From: Polydactylus sextarius
Lineage: Eukaryota; Chordata; Actinopteri; Polynemidae
DNA length: 64,000 nucleotides
Assembly: GCA_016801845.1 (NCBI GenBank)
Contig: CM028918.1
Span: 19,032,001-19,096,000, forward strand
Direction: 5' to 3'
The stretch's first letter is position 1; each line of letters opens with the position of its first letter. The notes under the pieces are model-generated. The model was not told where the DNA came from. It worked only from the letters and a program-made list of their open reading frames with translations, and ran no database searches. Positions 58,801 to 64,000 of this stretch are shown piece by piece. The position numbers and the translations under genes were made by a program.

Positions 58801-61800
58801 GTGCAGAGAGCCATCAGTGCTGCCAACGTCTACAACAACATAGTGAAATACATCGATGACGCCAACATCACCTCTCTCACCACCCTCAACTTATCCCAAA
58901 GAGCTGAGGATGTATGTCACGTCATAACACTATAAACCATATTTCCACATGAATTCAACTCTGACAGCATCATGAGTTTGACCCTATGTGTTCTGTGTTT
59001 TCAGGCTGTCACTGGGATCAACACACAGCTGGGATACCTGGTAACCCAGAGCGACAATGTTTTCAAGGAGTCTGTTTCATTACATTCGGAACAAAGTGGT
59101 ACAGAAAAATAATTTTTTCAAACAACTAGACATTTCGTATTATTGTGTAGGTCTAAAATCATGTCTGTCATCAATGCATTTTCCTCTTAACAGAGGTTGT
59201 AAGTGAGGTGGCTGACAAGCTGAAATACATCGAGGAGACCAAAGAGACTATGAACCAAAACACCAAGAAACTTAAAGAAATCATGGAGGACATCAGTGCA
59301 ATTCAAACAGGTGAGAATAGTTAGTATAGTAAATAAATAGAATAGTAATTATTAACATACACTTTAAGAATTGTTTTTTAATGACACCAAGCCACTTCTC
59401 TTGTGCTACTAATGACTACATGTTATAGACCATGACATACTCTTGTCTTCTGCATGTACTTACAGGCAGAACACCACAGCGTCTGGAGTTCACCCTGAAC
59501 GTGGCTGAGGAGACTCTCAACCATTCAACAGAGGTCCTACAAACTATCACCCCCATCAGCACCAAGGTTGAGGAATGGTCTAACAACATGAAGAACGATG
59601 AATACTCTACAGTTGCTTATGAACAGGCTGTTTCATCTGCTGGAGAAGCTGGTATCAGCATGAGAGCAGCACATACAGTACATATTCATTTTGGATGTTT
59701 CAAGGATCCTAATTTTCTTTGTGTTGAACCGTTATTGCAGTGGAGAATCTGAATATACTTGTTCCTGAACTGCTGGACAAGCTGAAGGTGGTTGAAGAGA
59801 AGAAACCTGTCAACAACGTGACCACCAACATCATGAGGATCAGAGAGCTCATTGCTCAGGCCAGGAGTGTGGCCAAGAAAGTGAGTTAATGACAAAACAC
59901 ATTATTACTGAATGGTACAGGCTCAGTGTCTACACTCACTCTCACTGTCAAATTGTTGACAAGCATTTTATCCACCACTTTATATGAGTTCATATTTTTG
60001 CCAGTGTTCTGTCAAAAGAAATTACTCACTGTTCATTTCTTTTTGATGTGAAACAACGATTATCAGTGAAAGCCTGGGGTGTAAAAAGGCAAAAACTATC
60101 AGGAAAGGATTGGAAATGTAAAATTAAACAAGTGAGCTGCTTCTCTCTTTAAGAGCCTGGAACATGTTAAGATCAGGCAGTCACTGTCTCCTGCTCCTCA
60201 GCTATAAAGAAAGCTCTTAAACAGGTCTTCTTCTGGAAACTCGAACATTTTTGACAAATTATAACCAGCCATATTCACAATCATAAGCTCACAGTGATTC
60301 TGGTTTGCTTTCTGTCCCAGGTCCAAGTGTCCATGAAGTTTAACGGCGAGTCCTCAGTGGAGGTTCATCCTCACAGTAACCTGGAAGAACTGAAGACAAT
60401 GACGTCCATCAGTCTGTTTGTGAGAGTGGACCCTGACAAGGATCCTATAGAGGACCGTTTCATCTTGTATCTGGGAGACAGAAATGTAAGATTGCTACGG
60501 GGACATTTGGTTGCTCTGCTCTGCACTTTTGTGTCAAATGTTTACTGGGAAGAATGCTGAGTAGATACAGATGGGAGTCGTTACTGCATAGCCACACACC
60601 CACTCCCATACCCAGCCATTACATGCCTAATACTTTACACATCTGCTCCTAAACCTTCACAGATCTGGGCGCAGCTTATAAACACGAATAGTTTGTTGTG
60701 ATCATGGTAGCAGGATTAAGAGCCTTTGAAAGAGCCCAGTTAGCCCCATTCAAAAGGTCTCTAAGAGACGCCTGTGACAATAGTGCATGTGTGCGCTTTC
60801 AAAGTCGCAGTTCATTTGCATAAATGCCATTAGCCTCCGCCCACTGGGACACAGAAACAGCGCAGCTCCCCAGTGTGAGCCTTGTGTTCTCTCCAACCAT
60901 TTCACACCTTGGGGCCTTTTCACTGCCTCTGTAATTTATGCAGTAATGTTGTCTACAGTTTCTCAGCATGAGCACAACTCATTGTCACAAATAATGATGT
61001 TTATGCTTTGGGAACTGAGACAGTTAGGGTCAATAAAAGGGTTAAATAACATTTCCCAGTAGGAGAATCAGTGGTGAACTGTTGAGGTCATGATGGAAGA
61101 ATGAATTCTCATGTTTCAGGGTAAGAAAGACTACATGGGCCTGGCAATCAAGAATGACAACCTGGTGTACGTGTACAACCTGGGAGGTGAAGATGTTGAG
61201 ATCCCACTGGGCTCAAAGCCTGTCAGCCAATGGCCTGCAGTCTTCAACTACATCAAAGTAGAAAGGTAATGTTATCTATGACAGAGCTTTAGCAACAATC
61301 AGCTTATACAAGAACCAGTTAGATAAACTGATTCATGTGTTATTCATAAATGATTAAACAAATATAACCTCAGTGAATTTGTCATTTAAATACAAATTCA
61401 ATTGAGTTTAGATTATGGAAAATTTTCATTCCACTTCACAGTAAGTGTAGCATCATCCTACTGTGTAATATTTCCATATTTATCTCATCTGACTCATTTT
61501 CTTAGACCTTAAATTTTTATCGTTTAACTTTATGTTAAATAAGTCCTCCTTTTCTTTCACAGCTCTGAAAAACATCTGTGAACATTATTGTGAATACAAC
61601 TTGTGCTTTTAATTATGAGGATTACACTTCTGATCCTATAAAATCTCAGCTGTGCAATATTTCAAACAAGCAGAGAAGTTGCTTAATCTGACTTGGAACA
61701 CTTGTATAGGCAAGATTGAGAAAGTAAAATAATGATCATCGTCTCATGCATGTACTCTCAGGGCTGTGTAGTAGTAATATGACTCCTGTTTATTTGTGCT

Positions 61801-64000
61801 TACTGTAGGCTGGGCAGACACGGAAAAGTCCTCCTGACCATCCCCAGTCACAGCACCTCAGATGAGCAGAAGTTCATCCAGAAAGGTGAAGCTCCAGGCA
61901 CTGATTCACTGTTTGACACTGACCCCAAGGATTTGGTGTTCTTTGTTGGAGGTGTTCCACCAGATGTCAGGGTAATACATCTTTACAAAGCTCCCAAATA
62001 CAAATAAATCCTCATTAAATTATGTTTTCCTAAAGCATCATGTGACAGTGTTTCTTTGTTTTCCATCCAGCTCCCACCCCCTCTGAGTCTTGCTCCTTTC
62101 GTGGGCTGCATCGAGTTGGCTTCGCTGAACAATGATGTGATCAGCCTGTACAATTTCAAGGAGACTCACAAAATAAATGCAGTTACATCAGCACCATGTC
62201 CCAGGTACACATGTGCATGGCTGGATTAACTTAAAACACAAAGCTCAGAGCAGAGTGAAGAATTAGTTAGTGGTAATGTGATTAAGCACAGCTTACACTG
62301 AGTTTGATGGTTATACTAATATTTTTCCTTTTTCTTAGGTACAAGTTGGCTTTCTCACAGAGTCGTATTGCCAGCTACCTGTTTGATGGAACAGGCTACG
62401 CTCTCATCAATAATATTGAACGGAGGGGCAAATTTGGTGTGGTCATAAGATTTGATATTGCAGTACGAACAGTTGCAAACAACGGCATCCTTTTCCTCAT
62501 GGTCAATGGGGTGAGTCTAAAAACATCAGTGAGTTGTCCCTCAAGATTTTGCATGGGCCTAACATCTTTTCACATGGTTGTGTGTTTTATTTTCTTCTTT
62601 ACAGGATAAGTTCTTCCTTTTAGAAATAAAGAATGGTTTCCTGCGTCTGATGTATGACTTTGGCTTCAGCAACGGGCCAAAACTCTTGGAGAATAACTTA
62701 CCGAAGCTGCAAATAAATGACGCGCGATATCACGAGGTACATGTCACATTTCTAATTAAGTCTATTTGGCAAACGCAGTTTGAACGTTATACATAGTGTA
62801 GCTGTGACTGTTTGTACAGGTGTCAGTCATCTATCACCAGTCAAAGAAGGTGATCTTACTGGTGGACAAAAGCCTTGTTAAATCCATGGAGAATCCAAAA
62901 ACAACACTGCCCTTCTCAGATATTTACATCGGTGGGGCTCCCTCCAGCATCCTTAAATCCAGGTGAGCTGTATGATGCTGCATCCAAATGTATCACACTA
63001 AATATAGTACATGGCTGTTTTCTAACAACAAGATATATTGTATGTTTTAGTATAGTATGAGTGCTTGTTTTTTGATTGTATGGTTCTAGTTCCTGGTTAT
63101 AACTATACTCAACAGAGTATAAATGTGATTATTCTTTTATTTTGCACATCACTGGCATAAGACAGATGTTTTATTTTACATTGTATGGATATCGTGCACA
63201 GTAGAATTCGTCTTGCATGGAGACAGTACTGTGTGAATATTAATAGGCCACATAAATGAAGGAACATCACCTCTAATTAAACCATCTTAAAAACAAGTCG
63301 CCCTTGCTAATCAATCTCCTTCACACCAAAATCACTTCACTTAAGCTTTAGATTCAATATAAATCTAAATGTATCACACAGGCCGGAGCTGGCTGCTGTG
63401 ACCAACCTTAAAGGTTGTGTCAAAGGTTTCCAGTTCCAGAAAAAAGACTTTAACCTGCTGGAGGAGCCTGGCACCATTGGCATCAGCAGCGGCTGTCCTG
63501 AGGAGTCCTTTGTAAGTTAACTCCACACTCTGTCACTGATAATGCACTGTGTATGTCTGTTTCAAATCAATAGTATATCTACCATCTATCACTGTCAGTT
63601 GAGGAAAAATAATCTGTAAAACAGCTTTAACATGAGTCAGTATTCCCACATCGAGCATCACTGAGCAACAGGTGATACTCATGGTGATGTAACATGTTTT
63701 TATTGTGACAGATGTCCCGTAAAGCCTATTTCAGTGGAGAGAGCTATCTGGGATCCACAGCGAAGATTTCCCCCTTTGACAGCTTTGAGGGAGGACTCAA
63801 CTTTAGGACAGTACAGCCCACTGGGCTTCTGTTCTACCACATTGATGGGGTACACACAAAATCTTTATTGCAAATCTTGTTGTAATAACTATCTTAAACT
63901 TAAACTTAAACTCAATTGAATTTTCTCCTTCAGTCTGAGGAGTTCAGTATTTCTCTGGAGAATGGAGCCGTGGTGTTGAACTGCAGAGGCACAAGAGTCA
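46723..64000 (+). CDS. lama4: laminin subunit alpha-4, partial (30 coding exons, 3-prime end beyond window)
   Basis: Laminin alpha-4 is the short-arm-truncated alpha chain of laminins 411 and 421, secreted basement-membrane heterotrimers of blood vessels, muscle, fat and peripheral nerve. The reconstructed 1,355 residues show a signal peptide (1-24), no LN domain, LE modules (about 53-332), a CxxC pair (C334, C337) where chains are disulfide-linked, a coiled-coil rod (about 338-892), LG1 (893-1094), LG2 (1095-1287) and the start of LG3 (1288 on). LG1 and LG2 carry stretches almost identical to human alpha-4, such as GLAIKNDNLVYVYNLG and FQFQKKDFNLLE, which separates it from alpha-3 and alpha-5. 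Human LAMA4 is 1,823 residues, so about a quarter is missing to the right. LG1 begins about 60 residues later than in human because of two additional LE modules and despite a shorter N-terminal linker. Exon joins are at 46830/50797, 50898/51001 and so on, all GT-AG and frame-consistent. Known from the family: receptor binding by the LG domains. Confidence 0.95.
46831..50796 (+). other. lama4: lama4 intron 1 (3,966 bases)
   Basis: Longest intron seen in the gene. I find no further coding exon, transposon or clear motif cluster in it. First introns of laminin genes often carry enhancers, but nothing here stands out by eye. Confidence 0.75.
50797..50898 (+). CDS. lama4: lama4 coding exon 2: start of LE1
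   Basis: 102 bases, phase 0 to phase 0, acceptor CTGCAG and donor GTAAGT. Encodes residues 37-70 with cysteines C38, C50, C53, C55, C62 and C69. It corresponds to the human segment from CNAGFF through CDCNGNSNEC. C53-C69 is the first half of the first LE module. Confidence 0.92.
51001..51128 (+). CDS. lama4: lama4 coding exon 3: LE1 end and LE2 start
   Basis: 128 bases, phase 0 to phase 2. Encodes residues 71-112 plus two bases of Asn113. Contains NCRNHRTGDFCEMCEDGY and CACPLPIPSN, matching the human alpha-4 order of LE1 followed by CPCPLP at the start of LE2. Confidence 0.92.
51217..51297 (+). CDS. lama4: lama4 coding exon 4: LE2 core
   Basis: 81 bases, phase 2 to phase 2, donor GTCAGT. 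Encodes NFAVHCNTGGAILRCKC and DGYAGHNCER, parallel to human ANFAESC and NYAGPNCER. Frame only works with the AA|T split codon from exon 3. Confidence 0.92.
51535..51749 (+). CDS. lama4: lama4 coding exon 5: LE2 end and LE3
   Basis: 215 bases, phase 2 to phase 1. Encodes CAPGYYGNPMEIGNSCKRC, then LE3 from C159 with the diagnostic CDCNGNSDPNLIF, and ends at KDCR (C210). N176 in HNVTG is a potential N-glycosylation site. The donor (AGAG|GTGGGG) is the weakest of the gene, which may matter for splicing of the next two exons. Confidence 0.9.
52206..52306 (+). CDS. lama4: lama4 coding exon 6: extra LE module LE4, absent from human alpha-4
   Basis: 101 bases, phase 1 to phase 0. Encodes ECECNQCGTSSCDDRTGVC and CKPGVTGRYCDQCE, a clear LE module start. 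Human alpha-4 passes from LE3 directly to its last partial LE, with no counterpart here. The pattern CxxCGTxxCDxxxGxC, CKxGVTGRxCDxCxEG resembles a module near the coiled coil of laminin alpha-5 (from memory of the human protein). Confidence 0.9.
52937..53117 (+). CDS. lama4: lama4 coding exon 7: end of LE4 and all of extra LE5
   Basis: 181 bases, phase 0 to phase 1. Encodes EGYSGFSSCQGCRRC, CGPASLRPRCHP, CPCRPGAGGRYCERC and LPGYWDYSPSGCQ. The eight-cysteine LE spacing is kept. With exon 6 it makes a 282-base phase 1-1 cassette (94 codons). Confidence 0.9.
53569..53649 (+). CDS. lama4: lama4 coding exon 8: terminal partial LE
   Basis: 81 bases, phase 1 to phase 1. Encodes KCDCESGHCDMHTGEC and ends in MCNIS. 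It aligns with human CNCGGGPCDSVTGEC, the truncated last LE that joins the short arm to the coiled coil. N331 (NIS) is a potential glycosylation site. Confidence 0.92.
53723..53874 (+). CDS. lama4: lama4 coding exon 9: interchain cysteines and coiled-coil start
   Basis: 152 bases, phase 1 to phase 0. Encodes CDECIWHLIGDLRLSNKTL; the CxxC pair (C334, C337) followed by W and DLRL matches human CDKCVWDLTDDLRL, where alpha, beta and gamma chains are disulfide-bonded. Sequons NKT, NIS and NYT follow. Confidence 0.93.
54069..54179 (+). CDS. lama4: lama4 coding exon 10: coiled coil
   Basis: 111 bases, phase 0 to phase 0, donor GTCAGC. Encodes 37 residues, rich in Lys, Glu and Gln with Leu/Val spacing typical of heptads (ELKTQTGELEEATDAVV). 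Ends in LGES before exon 11 continues with ESVVETLG. Confidence 0.88.
54424..54535 (+). CDS. lama4: lama4 coding exon 11: coiled coil
   Basis: 112 bases, phase 0 to phase 1, acceptor CCACAG and donor GTAAAA. Encodes ESVVETLGNTIDNDTLETL and LNLNLTDLNIRIE, with sequons NDT and NLT. Confidence 0.9.
54740..54904 (+). CDS. lama4: lama4 coding exon 12: coiled coil
   Basis: 165 bases, phase 1 to phase 1. Encodes MIHDWELYSIQQD through DESTEAHD. LDLSPREP corresponds to the human HELSPKEI block. Donor GTGAGG after the single base T of a split Leu codon. Confidence 0.9.
54905..55774 (+). other. lama4: lama4 intron 12 (870 bases)
   Basis: AT-rich with T runs near 55050. Open frames on the minus strand here have no recognisable similarity. 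Nothing else seen. Confidence 0.6.
55775..55968 (+). CDS. lama4: lama4 coding exon 13: coiled coil
   Basis: 194 bases, phase 1 to phase 0. Encodes LRRIRQLEKKLMGTD through ILKFQRNE. The start parallels human MLEEIRSRQP and the end parallels human EDMNRA. The open frame runs past the donor GTAGTT into intron 13 for about 50 codons, but the laminin similarity stops at the donor. Confidence 0.9.
55969..57958 (+). other. lama4: lama4 intron 13 (1,990 bases)
   Basis: Contains a 21-bp tandem duplication (57288-57329) and, near 57408-57450, words (GTTGGGTGTCATCAGCATGG) that recur in a widespread fish interspersed repeat family. No exon seen. Confidence 0.55.
57959..58075 (+). CDS. lama4: lama4 coding exon 14: coiled coil
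   Basis: 117 bases, phase 0 to phase 0, acceptor CCCCAG and donor GTGAGG. Encodes AKKKNLAEDHANVNDTLEIA and on to VDALVQ. NDTL matches the human VNMSLS region in position. Sequon NDT. Confidence 0.92.
58228..58376 (+). CDS. lama4: lama4 coding exon 15: coiled coil
   Basis: 149 bases, phase 0 to phase 2. Encodes NVTQYHAAIDGASDKLKAK through DRQANELEE; human reads NASGIYAEIDGAKSELQVK through LQQEANELS, so orthology is clear here. Donor GTGAGA. Confidence 0.94.
58377..58769 (+). other. lama4: lama4 intron 15 (393 bases)
   Basis: Ordinary AT-rich intron sequence; nothing notable. Confidence 0.6.
58770..58911 (+). CDS. lama4: lama4 coding exon 16: coiled coil
   Basis: 142 bases, phase 2 to phase 0. 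Encodes DLRASDANGFVQRAISAANV and YNNIVKYIDDAN; human has SDMNGLVQKALDASNVYENI. Donor GTATGT. Confidence 0.94.
59005..59098 (+). CDS. lama4: lama4 coding exon 17: coiled coil
   Basis: 94 bases, phase 0 to phase 1. Encodes AVTGINTQLGYLVTQSD and on to HSEQS; human AVSGIDTQIIYHKDESE. The donor GTACAG is non-optimal but is the only one that keeps frame with exon 18. Confidence 0.9.
59194..59310 (+). CDS. lama4: lama4 coding exon 18: coiled coil
   Basis: 117 bases, phase 1 to phase 1. Encodes VVSEVADKLKYIEETKET through DISAIQT. This is among the less conserved parts of the rod relative to human. Confidence 0.88.
59466..59651 (+). CDS. lama4: lama4 coding exon 19: coiled coil
   Basis: 186 bases, phase 1 to phase 1. 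Encodes RTPQRLEFTLNVAEETLNHS and on to AVSSAGEA. VEEWSNNMKNDEYSTVAYEQ aligns with human LTNWSQNLQHFDSSAYNTA. Sequon NHS. An open frame continues past donor GTATCA. Confidence 0.92.
59741..59880 (+). CDS. lama4: lama4 coding exon 20: end of coiled coil
   Basis: 140 bases, phase 1 to phase 0. Encodes LVPELLDKLKVVEEKKP and IMRIRELIAQARSVAKK; human VVPQLLDQLRTVEQKRP and IQRIRELIAQTRSVASK. Conserved Glu near the end of alpha rods helps trimer specificity in the family. Confidence 0.95.
59881..60320 (+). other. lama4: lama4 intron 20 (440 bases)
   Basis: Separates rod-encoding from LG-encoding exons. Nothing notable seen. Confidence 0.6.
60321..60485 (+). CDS. lama4: lama4 coding exon 21: start of LG1
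   Basis: 165 bases, phase 0 to phase 0. Encodes VQVSMKFNGESSVEVHPHS and RFILYLGDRN (residues 893-947), matching human QVSMMFDGQSAVEVH and QFILYLGSKN, the first strands of the LG1 beta-sandwich. Confidence 0.95.
60486..61119 (+). other. lama4: lama4 intron 21 (634 bases) with a possible conserved element
   Basis: The stretch 60700-60900 is richer in GC and includes a perfect octamer ATTTGCAT (60814-60821) overlapping TAAATGCCATTAGCC, a POU/homeodomain-like composite. It reads like a conserved non-coding element but conservation is untested. Confidence 0.35.
61120..61265 (+). CDS. lama4: lama4 coding exon 22: LG1
   Basis: 146 bases, phase 0 to phase 2. Encodes KKDYMGLAIKNDNLVYVYNL and VEIPLGSKPVSQWPA. 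This is the best single diagnostic exon for alpha-4: nearly every residue of the first string is identical in human. Confidence 0.96.
61266..61808 (+). other. lama4: lama4 intron 22 (543 bases)
   Basis: AT-rich, no exon or repeat recognised. Confidence 0.6.
61809..61971 (+). CDS. lama4: lama4 coding exon 23: LG1
   Basis: 163 bases, phase 2 to phase 0. Encodes LGRHGKVLLTIPS, KFIQKGEAPGTDSLFDTDP and VFFVGGVPPDVR; human VGKHGKVFLTVPS and VFYVGGVPSNFK. Confidence 0.95.
62071..62204 (+). CDS. lama4: lama4 coding exon 24: end of LG1
   Basis: 134 bases, phase 0 to phase 2. Encodes FVGCIELASLNNDVISLYNF and SAPCPR, with the two closing cysteines of the LG fold; human FVGCLELATLNNDVISLYNF and SVPCAR. 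Confidence 0.95.
62339..62510 (+). CDS. lama4: lama4 coding exon 25: start of LG2
   Basis: 172 bases, phase 2 to phase 0. Encodes YKLAFSQSRIASYLFDGTGY and RRGKFGVVIRFDIAVRT, then NGILFLMVNG; human DKLAFTQSRAASYFFDGSGY. Confidence 0.95.
62605..62736 (+). CDS. lama4: lama4 coding exon 26: LG2
   Basis: 132 bases, phase 0 to phase 0. Encodes FFLLEIKNGFLRLMYDFGFS and INDARYHE; human MFFRLEMRNGYLHVFYDFGFS and INDAKYHE. Confidence 0.95.
62820..62962 (+). CDS. lama4: lama4 coding exon 27: LG2
   Basis: 143 bases, phase 0 to phase 2. Encodes VSVIYHQSKKVILLVDKS, VKSMENPK and FSDIYIGGAPSSILKSR; human ISIIYHNDKKMILVVDR and FTDIYIGGAPPEILQSR. Confidence 0.95.
62963..63381 (+). other. lama4: lama4 intron 27 (419 bases)
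   Basis: AT-rich, no exon or repeat recognised. Confidence 0.6.
63382..63511 (+). CDS. lama4: lama4 coding exon 28: end of LG2
   Basis: 130 bases, phase 2 to phase 0. Encodes LKGCVKGFQFQKKDFNLLEE and ISSGCPEESF, with the closing cysteine pair of LG2; human FRGCMKGFQFQKKDFNLLEQ and GYGCPEDS. Confidence 0.95.
63712..63849 (+). CDS. lama4: lama4 coding exon 29: start of LG3
   Basis: 138 bases, phase 0 to phase 0. Encodes SRKAYFSGESYLGSTAKISP and FEGGLNFRTVQPTGLLFYH; human SRRAYFNGQSFIASIQKISF and FEGGFNFRTLQPNGLLFYY. Confidence 0.95.
63934..64000 (+). CDS. lama4: lama4 coding exon 30, cut by the window edge
   Basis: Acceptor CTTCAG. Encodes SEEFSISLENGAVVLNCRGT and on, parallel to human SDVFSISLDNGTVIMDVKG in LG3. 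The donor and the rest of LG3-LG5 lie outside the window. Confidence 0.9.

Noticed and set aside
46723..64000. Alternative identity as lama5 or lama3
   Set aside because: The extra LE modules resemble alpha-5, but there is no LN or L4 domain and the LG1-LG2 exons match alpha-4 far better.

Overview
The window is animal genomic DNA, most likely from a ray-finned (teleost) fish. It carries a large intron-rich vertebrate gene with GT-AG introns. It also carries fish-type interspersed debris: Tc1-like transposon relics, a tRNA-derived SINE, decayed LINE 3-prime ends, and long TG and poly-T tracts. I see no bacterial-style genes, rRNA, intact tRNA or CRISPR array.

The only gene I can support is lama4 (laminin subunit alpha-4), on the plus strand from about 46.0 kb to the right edge, where it is cut off. 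I resolved 30 coding exons by hand. All 29 introns are GT-AG, every exon junction keeps the reading frame, and together the exons encode 1,355 residues. In order these are: a signal peptide, laminin-type EGF-like (LE) repeats, a cysteine cluster at the start of the coiled coil, the coiled-coil rod, LG1, LG2 and the start of LG3. The remaining part of LG3, plus LG4 and LG5, lies beyond base 64,000. Residue numbers below refer to this reconstructed protein.

The most notable gene-level observation is a two-exon cassette (52206-53117) encoding two complete LE modules. Human alpha-4 lacks them at this position, whereas alpha-5 has similar ones. The cassette is phase-symmetric, so skipping it would restore the human-like architecture in frame.

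Bases 1-46,000 contain no convincing coding exon. They look like a 5-prime gene desert. In human the flank upstream of LAMA4 runs into a long gene-poor interval towards MARCKS, so this may be the fish counterpart (inference). It holds transposon relics, a 16-bp minisatellite, a long TG microsatellite, several blocks that look like conserved non-coding elements, and five X-box (RFX-type) palindromes, four of them between 15.4 and 19.6 kb. It also holds two perfect short hairpins. Regulatory calls here rest on motif reading and base composition only; no alignment was possible.
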